The position numbers and the translations under genes were made by a program. Below are positions 1 through 11,194 of a stretch of DNA of 21,317 nucleotides, one piece after another. The stretch's first letter is position 1. Each line of letters starts with the position of its first letter. The notes beneath the pieces were generated by a model. The model did not search any database, was not told the DNA's origin, and was given only the letters and a program-made list of their open reading frames with translations. This DNA is from Plakobranchus ocellatus. Its lineage: Eukaryota; Mollusca; Gastropoda; Plakobranchidae. Location: the NCBI GenBank assembly GCA_019648995.1, contig BLXT01006951.1, positions 546,681 through 567,997 on the forward strand, given 5' to 3'.

Positions 1-1298
1 CCCCCCCCCCCCCCCCCCCCTCCCCTTTCCAATAAAGTGACTGCCGGGCTTTAAAAAGGTCTGACACCTTGATTAGGTGAAAGTTGTAGATGCTTGATAT
101 GTCTTTGCACAAAAAAAAAATGAGTTTTCCAAACATGCTGTAGTTGTAAAGTTGGACACCCCAACTGCCGCTTCCATTGTAATTCCAGCTTAAGTCTCAT
201 ATAAAGCAAATGTTGCGGGATTTACCTCTAGTAAAAATTTTCTTCCTCTTTAAGGGTGAGATCTGAAGATCATTAAAAAAACCCCACTGGCTTTCATAAA
301 TTTTAAATATAGAGATTCCTATTACCTCAATGTCTTTACTGTTATAAATGCAAGGCTCTCCTTGATTGTTTTTCATCAAAACTCTGGGGCTTTAAGGATT
401 CTTAAAATTGTTTTTTTCTTAACTATATCCATTTCTCTTTTAACCCTACATTGCGTTATTTATTTGTCCCTCTGAGACTTAGGTTAGGCATACTTACGAT
501 ATTTAACTTGACCAAGATGAATCTAGCTAGGTGTGGTGTAGATCACAATGTAATTTTATATACTGATTTTGATCTACTCCTTGTGACCTTAGATTGAGAT
601 TTAAGTCTCTTTAAAGAAAATCATCCAGGTTTGTAGGTTCATGTGATGTCCATCTTCATGATAAAGAATTTGTAAATTCCTTACAAAGTACACTGAGAAC
701 AAATTTAGGTGGACACTGCAATTTTGCTCTTGATACTTTAATTTATAGACTTCTTCTTTCTTTGATTTTTTGATATTGATTCAACATTTTTTTTTTATTT
801 TCGTAATTTATTATTTTATTTTTATTTTTGCTGATTTATGTAAAGTTTCTTAAAATTGTCACTTCATGTAAGAAAAGGTGCACTGATACACTTCACCTAC
901 TGATTCGTTTTTTTTCCACCATTTATTATTTTTGTTTGCAATGAAGCAAAAAAAAAAAATGACAAAGAAAACAGTTCAGGCTTGAAGTCAGTGTAGTATT
1001 TTTTGGAGTGCAAATCACAGTATCAAATCAAGGCTGGGTAGATTGTAGCTGGGTCAAGGACTTTGCAGATAGCAGAGCTCCATCTCAACATGTTGCATTT
1101 TTTTGTCAGTGAATAATTCTTGCTGTCGTGGCTTTGTTGCAGCATTGTTTGGAAAGGAAACTGCATGAAACTCTCAAAGATAAAAAAAGTACTACATGTT
1201 ATATTTTGACTGCAATAAAAACTTACACAGCATATATATGTAGAACAAAATTGTGAAATAATGAGGCAATAAATTCCATCACAAATTCTTCTTTGTTG
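1..1298. other. Non-coding AT-rich sequence opening with a C homopolymer
   Basis: The window opens with a run of 20 C followed by a mixed C/T stretch, then AT-rich sequence with A and T homopolymers (for example near 783-798 and 949-959). No open frame resembles a protein. No promoter or RNA gene is recognisable. Confidence 0.6.
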
Positions 1299-1408
1299 GG
1301 TACCCTGTCTAGAACAGAGGTTGGCGATCATGTTCATTCACTCAAACCTGTTCTCAGTTAATCCTATAAGGCTGCTGTTGCTGCTATTACCTATTGCTCA
1401 TGAATTAA
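1299..1408 (+). repeat. Dispersed repeat, copy A (pairs with 15849-15945)
   Basis: This block shares an ordered series of words with 15849-15945: CCCTGTCT-GAACAGA, TTGGC, TCATGT, TTCACTCAAACCT, ATAA, TGTTGCT, CCT-TTG and CATGA-TTAA. Similarity is roughly 70 percent by eye, with a gap of about ten bases. The same orientation 14.5 kb apart suggests two old copies of one interspersed element. I do not recognise the family. Confidence 0.6.
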
Positions 1409-4400
1409 GAATCAAATCCATTTTAAAGGATGATGGCTTTCAGTCTTGTGGTAATAATTCCACAGTATGATAAGTATCACTCTCAAAGGCTTGACATGTC
1501 AGCGGTTGAAATACACTTGCATAGGACAAATCATTAAAGCCACCTTGCCCAATATATTTTTTGTTTTGGGGCTTTACAAAATCGTAAATATATTAGCCTT
1601 TTTCTAAGTATCACTTAATTTTACTTTGAAAAAAAAAAGTGTATTTCCTTTAGCTTTCTGCACCACAATCTGGTTTATAAATAAAAAGGGATTTTAAAGT
1701 GATTTCACTTCTTATGTCTTCCCAGTAGTTAGGCCAAATAATTCATTAAACGATTCTGAGCTCTGCTCTTGAGATGAAATTTTAAAATTTTGTTCATTAA
1801 AAAAAATTTGAAAGGGTAATGCATGCACGTCATGACTTATGTCGTAGTGTATTTTTTTTTTGACACCTCGATGTTAAAAAATATCCAGCAAATGAAAACC
1901 TCTTCAAGATGAGTCAAATAAGCCTACATTTGAGTCAGAAATGGGATTTTTTAATACAAATTATTATTATATAATTATATTAGCATAACAGTCAAATGTA
2001 TCAGAAAAATATGCATGCTTGTTACAGTTGAATTGTTATTTGCTCATGCACAACCTGAGGCAACAGTGCATATGGCTGACTCCAAGATAGTCTGTACCAG
2101 AGGATTGATAAAGCAGCCCTGAGACCCAGAGAGGTGACTGGAGCTGCTTTGCCTAGAGATGGTTTGCTGAACTTAAGCTGTACTCGGGAGGCAAAGTTCC
2201 AGACCATGAAACATACATAGCTGCTCTACCTGAGTATCAGACTGAAACGAAACTTAAGTGCAGACCTAAGTTTCTTTACTAGATCTTTTGGCATTGAAAG
2301 CGAGGATGAAAGAATCGGGAGAAAGTGAAACTCAAAGACTCAACGCACTCATAGACAGAAAACGGGCAATATCATGGAAAACACATTTTCTGCGTATGCA
2401 GTAAGGTAACTTATAAAACAGCCGGAAATATTTGCCCATAGATTTGTTTCATTTGAAAAATGTGTGATTCTGGAAGCTGCAGGAGTAAGCATTTGCAATG
2501 AAACTGTGAATTAGGAATCACGACAGGAAGCATCTACTTGGATTTAGAAGTGGACTTTGCCAAGATAAGATTTAAATAATTCAGAATTTTTTTTTTCCTT
2601 TGAAGGTCAAACTTCTTAAATAAATTCAATTAGAATCGATCGTTGAAAAAAGCTAATTTAATTTTGTTTTTTTGCCAATCAAAACAAGATGACATCATCA
2701 ATCTATTCTGTTGTGAAAATCAGGATCTATTTTTGTATACTTAGGCCATTAAAGGCATTGAATCAGGAATAAATGGTTTGAATCAAGTGTTGCATGTGTT
2801 TTGAGTATACATATAGGTCAAAACAAGGATATTTTGCGATTATTCTCCTGCATAATTCTTTGTATTATCAGTGTGTGCTTTTCTGTCAACCTAATTTGGC
2901 CTGCACATACGGAATAAGCTGGTCTTGTTCTCTTTCAAAGCAAATCTGTGAAACAATTAATCTGGCAAAACTCTGGTAAAACATGTTTTCCCTTGATAAA
3001 TTTTAAGCATTTTATTTTTCAACCAAAGGACTTTTCATTTGAATTTTAAACAAAAAATGGTTCCTTGTTGTCTGCACATGGGTTTCTGCAGCAATAGGGA
3101 AAAAATGGTCACTGAAAAAGAAAGAAAGAGTAAAAGTTGCTATTGATCTTTTCTCGTAAGGCTTTGATAGACCAAAATTTTTTTTTGCTTTGTTCTCTTC
3201 CAAAATTGCTGGAAAAAAAAAGACGTTTTGGATTCTCAAATAGTACCATTTTAACTAATTCCAAGTAGTTTATGGAAGTGAATATGGGGAGTGTCAATCT
3301 AAATTTACTGTGATCTAGACCTAGATATCTAGATCTAATCTGAAGTAGACTGATACAGAAAAATTGCTTTGTATCATCGCGTTGTATTTGAAAAGTCGAC
3401 TAAATGCCTACTTCGGATCATATAAGGCCTAGGTGGTGAAAAAAGAAGTTTAAAAATTTAATAAGAAAAAAGCCCCAGCCATTATAATCTAGGCCCTTTT
3501 CATCCATTAGAATAAGTGGCATTCTAAACTAGAAACCAAGCTGATCTCTATCCTTCATATTGTTAAAAATATTCTCATATATGAATATTTTTCTCAGAGC
3601 ATATATATAGGCCTATCTGATTCAGATGAACTGCATGACTAGTATTAAGAGGTTGAGAAAAAAAAAAGCTACCTATTTTGTCTTGAGTAAATTATAACAC
3701 TATAGCTGACTGAGAGTTAAAAATAATTTCTCTTTCATGCAAGTTATGATCAAACATTTTATGGTCAGCAAGTCAAAAGGAAAGATAATTAGGGAAGCAA
3801 TGGACAATAATTATTGAACACAGTGTCATTATATATACAATTAGCTATCAAATTTCAAACTTAACCATTCGACACAAAGACAATTTTACCATAAAAGACA
3901 CATAGAGGCAGAAAACAAACATGGCTAAGTAAAAGTTTTAAAAAGAAATATATTGGTATCATTAATATTATTCGTATAGGAGTAATTGTCAAAAGGTGGG
4001 CCCAAACATTGTGTCACATTTTTTACTGCATTTTGAAAAAAAAGTATCTCCAACTACAAAATGAAAAAGGCCAATTTAGTATCAGTGAGCTGCAAGTTGG
4101 ATAGCATGAGTAGACCCATGTAAAGAAAAAATTGGCCTTTGTCTCTTCACTTGTGAATGAGCTTAAGTTGTTAATGGGTGGCCACTTTTTTCGTGATTTT
4201 GTCATCATAGTTATGTTCAAAACTTTTGGTTAATTTAGAGAGCAAGGTTGCATAAAAAAATGATATTTTAAACATTAAGCAGTACTTTGTGTGCCATTAC
4301 ACTCACAAAGTCAAAGTTTATGTATTGATGAGTTAAATGTTTTCAAATAAGACATTTAGAAAATCTTCCACGCTTTTTTTTTTTATGTCCTGAATGTTTG

Positions 4401-4584
4401 AAAAGCTTCTTTTGATGTTTTAAATTATGATATGTACAATAAAAGAGGGCTTGCCAAATAAGTTGTGTATTTTTATTAACTTATTTCAATCTTTTTTTGT
4501 CTTTACTTTATTGTCCATTGCAATATAATTTTCTCCCTTTCACTTACAAAACGTAATAAAGTCCTTTCAAAACATAGATTTGGA
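1409..4584. other. Non-coding AT-rich sequence
   Basis: No frame looks coding. A less AT-rich block at about 2040-2400 could hide a non-coding upstream exon, but no splice pair singles it out. A perfect 10-bp inverted repeat with an 8-nt loop lies at 3565-3592 and a 12-bp palindrome, CTAGATATCTAG, near 3322. Otherwise nothing. Confidence 0.6.
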
Positions 4585-4736
4585 GTTTGTATATTTAATT
4601 TATAGATAATAATTTATGAGGTGTGAAAAATTATAAAGTGTAATTGGAGTGTTACCTAAGGTTTGTATATTTAATTTATAGATAATAATTTATGAGGTGT
4701 GAAAAATTATAAAGTGTAATTGGAGTGTTACCTAAG
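4585..4736. repeat. Perfect 76-bp tandem duplication, two copies
   Basis: 4585-4660 is repeated base for base at 4661-4736, beginning GTTTGTATATTTAATTTATA and ending GAGTGTTACCTAAG. The absence of any difference implies a very recent duplication, or an assembly or read artefact. Confidence 0.95.
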
Positions 4737-7700
4737 GGAAAAGAAGACTGTTTCTGGACTTGAAGGAAATTTAGAGTCTGTGAACCTGGTCTCCTGTGAT
4801 GCGTTACACAAGAGTCTAGTGCTTAAAATTTTTAAATTTTTAATTCACGTCTTATAAACTTTTCATATCTCTTGTCTTCTCTAGCCCTGTCTCTATCCAC
4901 TAAAAAAAATCTAATAATCTTGCTGCAACTGGTCATGGCCTGTAATAAAAATAATTATTTACAAGATCTCAAAGATTAGACCTAAACCAACGCTCTAATG
5001 GAGCATCACATATAATATGCATCCCTGCAAATTATGGTGCGTAGACGCAAGCAAACACATTATAGTCTAAATAGATTAAGATCTAGTTTTGATCTATAAA
5101 TAACCCTAGCTAATTTGTTACAATAGAGCAAAGTGAGAAAATAAAAATTATTGTACTGCACGGAGACATCCTGAGATGAAATGGGCTAACTATGGGAAGC
5201 AGATGTTGATTGCCATGTAAAAAGAGTTCTGCTCAGCTCATGTAAGTCCAGGTATTGATTTATTCATAACTAATTTGTTTCAGTAGAGAAAAATGCATCA
5301 GGAGAAACTCATGACTTTCAGGAGTTTTTAGCAACTTTGTGCAAACTTTATTTGTAGTAAATAGGTTTAAGCGTGGGTTTAACTACATCTTAACGGCATT
5401 CTGCACAGATATGGTTGGGTATCAGTTACTTTATTTTATCATGCAATCCCTCATTTGAGGAGAATTTGTTGTAAATTACCAACAATTATTGAACAAGCTG
5501 TAGGCAATTTGCTCTTGCTGCTTGTCTTATTTTGGGGTGATATTGCAATTGCATAGAAGAGCTAAGAAAAAGATTTTTTTGTGCTTGTTTAAGAGATCTT
5601 TCAAACTCCGATATTCAATTTTTTCTCTCCCTCTTTAAGTACTTAGTTGAATACCCAAAATTATTATAATTTAAATAAAATAGTGAAACAGCTCTCAAAC
5701 AAACAAAATCAATCTGCTCATGCTGCTACTGCTGTCAAATCTAACCTTGCTCCTATCTCAAATTGTCATGTTCAAATTTCCAAATGGACCAATCTGGTAC
5801 TCACTCATAAACTGTTAATTCATCAAAGTTTACCACCTGTGCTGTAAATTTCTGTCCTCTGCCATCTTGCCTCTCTTGGTATCTTTGACCTCATTCAATC
5901 ATTGTATCTCATTACCTATTACTGGCTATCTCTGATTTTTTTACTAAGATCTTTTTTCTTAGTCCTTCATATTCATATCTTCTTTGTTGCCCAGATTATA
6001 TCCTTTTCCCCAGAAAATTCAAGTTTTGAAATCTTCTCACTAATCAGCTCTCCTCTCAAGGAGTCTTTCATTGGTGCTCTTATTTTTGTTTTCAAAAGAC
6101 ACGCTTTATTGGATTCCTGACAATAATTTTGCTTTTTGTTCATGTATTAAAAATTGAGGCGTAATGATGTTGCATTTTGCTGATCATCATAATAATTTAC
6201 TGAGCTATTTTTACCATTCTTCAGATTCTCAATCCTTAATGTTGAATAGATTAGTCACAAGCTGACAAAGCTACCGTGGCTTGAAACTTTCTACTCAATT
6301 TTGCAATAGAAGTGACGAATAGTCAATCTCTTCTGGACCTGGAAGTGGGAAGTGCCTCCCTGGCTTTTTATCAGGGTGGAGGGCATAGAGCATAATAGTT
6401 CAACCCTTTCACTATGTCTGCATGCCCTGCTCATAAATGAACCAATCAAACCAACTAATAATACATCTAGAAGGGCATAACTGTCAAGATTAATACATTC
6501 AAGTTTCCCATATTACATTGAAAAAAGAGAGGGCAGCAGAACTCAATACATGACTGTAAAGCCCAGTTTTCATGTGGCATGCTACAAGGGGAAAGAATAT
6601 CTTAAAATGAAATGCCTGCGTGGAAACCTGTTGATTACAAACTTCAGCATCATGAGTGAACTTTTGTCTTTGTCCAGCAATTTCCTTCATTGAATCATGT
6701 CTCACGTTTATGGAATGTATCCTTTCCATGTCTCATATGTGGCAAATGGGCCCAAGTAAACGAGCGGGCAATGACTTTTGTTGTAGTGATAAGAGAGTGA
6801 GAAAAAGGAAGAGGGAAAGAGAGAGAGGGAAAATATTGATGCATTCCTTTGTGTGTCTGTATGCCTGTCTATCCATCTTTATCTATCTATATATCTGTCT
6901 ACCTATCTATCTATCTATCTATATATTTTATAAATACTTATTACTTATAGTCAAAATGATCAACCTGAAGTGCCAGGTCTGTGGCCCTTAACAAAGTCTT
7001 AGCAACCTTAAAGAAAAGAGAGAGATAAGACATTACGTAAGCCAAACTTTTTAGGTTGAAGCACACAGAAATGCATCAATAGAGATAAGGTTTTTGACGT
7101 GGATTCTTACAATTGATTGTGTGAAAGATTGCAGGAAAGAATTGACGAGTCTAGCAGTGGCTGCCTTGTAGTTACAAAGCTTGGTACATTTCAATCTTCG
7201 TTTTGGAAAGCAAGTGAATTTTATGACCTTAGCTCTGTCATTAGTAACTGGTTTTTATAAAGTATGCCTGCAACTGTGGTTTTGACTTCCACTCTCGATG
7301 AAAAGTGGATCGGAAATCATTCACTGTAACTATGTGGTAAAATTTATTTCCATTTATTCTGTGTTTATTAGTTTTTTTTTGTTTTTTTTTACTTTATTGT
7401 AAAGTATTAAAGCTAGTCTCTACATAACTTGAGGTATATATTTAACTATTGCATTCAACAATGTGATATTATCCATTTTATCGTATAACAATCTTTTCAA
7501 GCTTAGAAGTCTATTTCATTGCGAGGTATATAAATACAAATTTCAGCCTTATTCATCTTCATGATCACCTTTATTATTTATCGTAAAAATGATTCTATAA
7601 AAGCTTTAACTGCCCCCCACCCCCCCAAAAAAGAAAAACAAACAATAAAAAAAGGTTTTTTAAAATATTGTAACTTTTTAGAGACTTGGTGTTCCCTGTG

Positions 7701-8110
7701 GGCAAAAATTTTACAAACTTAGTTAAGGAAAATTGCAACCTTTTTTTAAATTTGGTCCTCCCTATGGACATCAGAATGCACCAAAATAAAATTTGTAATA
7801 TTCACCAAAAAGTGGACAGGCTTAATTTCATGCTGGCCTTACTATTGGGCCAGTTAACCTTACTGTAATGTCTCTGTAAGTGGAATATTTTTCAAAGGTT
7901 TGCTGAATTGTACCTTCAAAGTTGTACTGTCTATAAATCAAAAGCAAAATGTTGTGGTCATTATGGGGATATATCAATGTAATTATTTTTTTCTCTGCCT
8001 GTTCATTAATTATAACAACTTGAATGGTGCCAATGAATCAAGATATTTAGCTTTTTCAGGACTGTTTTTTTAAATGTACTCTATAATGTTATGTTTTTTT
8101 TTCTTCCCAG
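4737..8110. other. Non-coding sequence upstream of ZnT1
   Basis: AT-rich sequence with scattered stops in all frames and no protein similarity that I recognise. It includes a purine-rich stretch (about 6795-6830), the tetranucleotide microsatellite at 6868-6926, C and A runs at 7613-7660, and the polypyrimidine tract ending at 8110. The basal promoter, if in the window, cannot be placed: there is no convincing TATA box and no cluster of metal-response elements. Confidence 0.5.
6868..6926. repeat. ATCT/TCTA tetranucleotide microsatellite
   Basis: An interrupted (CTAT)n array with TATATCTG and ACCTATC interruptions; the longest clean run is about five units. Confidence 0.9.
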
Positions 8111-8436
8111 ATTTATGTGATTTGAGCTTCCCTGCATTGTGACAAGAACTTTTTGATCATTATTTTACGGAATTGAAGTGCTTGAAAAGCTAATTTTAAT
8201 AAGTAGTAATGATAATGTTATTGCTCTGCAAGAAGTGTTAAATTTAGTTACATGCAAAATTGATTGATCTTGTGAAGGCACTTCAATTGAAAGACTTGAT
8301 TGCAAACTTAAGTTAAAAAAAAAATACTGTGAGGCAGACTTTGTACGGCATTAGCGTTTGATATTTGTGAGCAGATAAACATTTCTGTGAGAGACCGTTG
8401 AAATTTTGCAATATTTGTTCAAGCTGAATACTAAAT
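8111..8436 (+). other. Probable 5'UTR part of exon 1
   Basis: A long T tract followed by CTTCCCAG ends at 8110 and makes a textbook 3' splice acceptor, so an upstream non-coding exon is probably spliced to 8111. The segment holds several short upstream ATGs, including ATG-TGA (start then stop) at 8115-8120, and stops in all frames. An in-frame TGA at 8425-8427 closes the reading frame ten bases before the main start. Transcription start cannot be seen, so this could also be plain upstream sequence. Confidence 0.5.
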
Positions 8437-8613
8437 ATGGCCAACTACAAAAGTAAAACATGTCGCCTGAGCACAATGCTGTTACTCACCTCATCCTTCT
8501 TCTTAGTGGAAATCATCGTTGGCTATGTGACAAACTCCATAGCACTCGTAGCTGATTCATTTCATATGCTGTCGGATGTTGTTGCACTAATTGTTGGATT
8601 TGCCTCTGTTAGG
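8437..8613 (+). CDS. SLC30A1: ZnT1 coding exon 1 (residues 1-59: N-terminus, TM1, TM2)
   Basis: The ATG has A at -3 and G at +4, a favourable context, and places H43 and D47 at the same numbers as in human ZnT1. The exon encodes TM1, TM2 and the HxxxD half of the zinc site. It ends AGG|GTAAGA in phase 0; the unspliced frame reaches a stop soon after. Confidence 0.95.
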
Positions 8614-11145
8614 GTAAGACATTACAATTTTCGCTGATACATGTAAAAGTTTTGAGAATATCAAATTCATGCTTCCTTTCCCTAATGTCGCGGGTTCGAG
8701 CCCTGCCACCGGCGCCCTTGCCTGACGGAGGGCCTGAAAGCCTGAGATCACCTTGTTGTGGACTGGCTATATACAAAAACCAAATCCTTTCCCTAATGCA
8801 GCGCCCGTCCATGTCTAAATTTTTAAAAATTAAATCTTATGCACACATTTTTTAAAAAGGATTTTGTATGTTTCTTCTGCTGAATTTCAGAAAAATAATT
8901 TATCTGATACATCTCTTCTATTTTTTAGAGCTTATCTTAGAGGGGAGTATTGACAACCACAAAATTTTTCTAAATCCTAGAAATATAATTTAAAAAAAAA
9001 AGGAAAGGAAAAATTTAGTTACTTATGTAGAAATTATTTAGCTGTTTTGATCAGAGAATGAGACAGATCTGTAATAGCAAAACAAACGTTCTGTGCTCTT
9101 TGATCTCATTGATAATGAGGATACTTGAGTTGGAAAACAAAACAAATTTTTACCATTGAACATGAAATATTTCTAAAGTAAATTTTTTAATCTACTCGCT
9201 ACCCTTGAAGAATAACCTGCCTAAGGAGGTACATGCAAAATATCATTATTATGTTGTTTTTGTTTTAAATTAAGTTACTCTTTAAACTAAAATTAAGTTA
9301 CTCTTTAAACTAATAACACAATTTCTGTAGCTTCAATGGAATAATTGAATGATAAAATAATCTATTTTAGAAGTTTCTTATGTGTTTTTTGTTGTATATT
9401 TTGCCTTTTTTAGATATCCAAGTGGCCCTCAAAAAGAAACACATACGGTTGGGTGAGGGCAGAGATACTGGGTGCTCTTGTGAATGCTGTTTTTCTTCTG
9501 GCCCTCTGCTTTTCCATCCTGGTGGAAGCTTTGAAGCGATTGGTTGAGGTTGAAAAAGTGGACAACCCAAAACTTCTGCTGATTGTGGGTGGGGCTGGCT
9601 TACTTGTGAATCTGATAGGCCTCTGTCTCTTTGGAAGTAAGCTTGATTTTATGTTCACTATAAAGATTGAATAAAATTGAAATAGCATGGATTTTAATCG
9701 TTAGCACTCTAAATCCTATAATTTTCCACCTTGGCCACTACCACATTCATACAGTGTCTTTGTGTTAAATCTCTTCTAATTGCACAATTTTTTATTTTTG
9801 ATTTCATGTGAGAGGATTCTGTTTATTTGACTTTTTAAGGGATAGCTCAAAACAAAATAGTGAAGTATCAACAAAGCTTGCATTTTGCACACAAGCCACC
9901 ACCTTTTTTCCTTCCATTTCAATCATTTATCTATCATAGCTTGCAAATTTATTGTGATGTCCTCACTCAAAAGATAGCACTTAATTCCATTTTCATGTAA
10001 CAAGATCCTGTCTCCTTCTGAATTCATCACTTTCTGTCACTGAGCATCTCTCTTCATCTTCATCTTCATGAGTCTTTGAATAAGGTTGTTTTCATGATAA
10101 CTTAGCAATCCATTGTCCACAATATGATAGATATTTTGTTCAAAATTTCTTCTGCTTCATTTATGGTTTTCAACTACTTAAAAGAAAAATGTAAAATGTG
10201 TCATATAAAGTAAAAGAAGCATAAACAAATATGAAAAATAGTTATGGCCATACTTTATATAATTTGTGAAAAACTATCTAAGTAAAAATTACTGTTTATG
10301 TTCCATCAAAATTGCATCATTTTGTATAATAGAGCACCCTGTATCTACCTTTTTTTTTTNNNNNNNNNNNNNNNNNNNNNNTTTTTTTTTTTTTAGGTCA
10401 TGGCCATTCTCATGGAGGTCATGGTCATTCTCATGGCAAGGCTGGCCACAGTCATAATAAGACTGGAAGCTCGGATCACTCTCACAGAGATCTGGCAAAT
10501 GGAAGAAGCACCTCTGCTGTTGAGAGCGAGAGGCTGGTAGGTCACAGTTTTGATGGCATGCCAAGCAGCACAGTGGACACGCAGAGGTCAGAGGCCAATC
10601 AAGACAATAATGTTTACACGGCTGCAAGTGATCGCAAAATCTACATTTCTTCAGGCAACAACATCACCATTGACTTCAAAACACCTGAGCTTCGTGAGGA
10701 TTTGTTGTTGTTGGTTTGTGTGTGTGTGTGTTTTCAATACCATTTATTTTTTTTATTTATTTATTTTTTTTTTGAGAGTAGAGTATGGAATGTATGTTAA
10801 AAAATGCGAGTACATAGACAGACAATGTATCTCTTACTCTTCTTCTTAAGTATCTTCTTTTGGTTTTATGCTTTTATGAAAAAATAGTGTAGAAAGTTTT
10901 AGTCTGAATTACAAATTTCTTTCCATCATTTGCTTATCCAGAAATATAAGAAAATCAGATAGAGCTAGGCCTTGCTCTGTGCTTGCACCACCTCAGGCAT
11001 TTGGACCCAGGGGTTAAGGCAATTGTTCGGACTCTCCATAAGCAAAGCCATAATCAGCCTATAGTGTATTTGAAAAAAGAAAAACTTAAAAACTTTTAAA
11101 TTCTAAGAAGCACTTTAAAGAATGTGTCTTCACTTGAATGTGTTT

Positions 11146-11194
<49 letters not shown>

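Larger units (their letters stand above)
8614..9413 (+). other. ZnT1 intron 1 (contains SINE copy 1)
   Basis: An 800-nt intron with donor GTAAGA and acceptor TTTTTTAG. It contains the SINE-like element at 8674-8798 and a 23-bp tandem duplication at 9267-9311; the rest is unremarkable AT-rich sequence. Confidence 0.9.

Noticed and set aside
1023-1337. 104-codon minus-strand open frame
   Set aside because: No recognisable domain, and it overlaps the dispersed repeat at 1299-1408; it fits chance in AT-rich DNA.
3565-3592. 10-bp inverted repeat as a terminator or RNA hairpin
   Set aside because: Purely A/T-rich arms in AT-rich DNA; such palindromes are expected by chance and no gene is nearby.
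1-8436. Search for a cluster of metal-response elements (TGCRCNC) as the zinc-responsive promoter
   Set aside because: Only isolated matches such as the reverse-strand one at 1006-1012, and one in intron 2 near 9885, were seen. That is no more than chance, and there is no cluster near the putative start.
8691-8720. Possible functional tRNA gene from the B box
   Set aside because: There is no A box or acceptor stem, and the same body recurs at 19106-19215, so it is a SINE and not a tRNA gene.
8609-8855. Open frames on both strands across 8609-8855
   Set aside because: They arise from the GC-rich SINE, which lacks stops locally.
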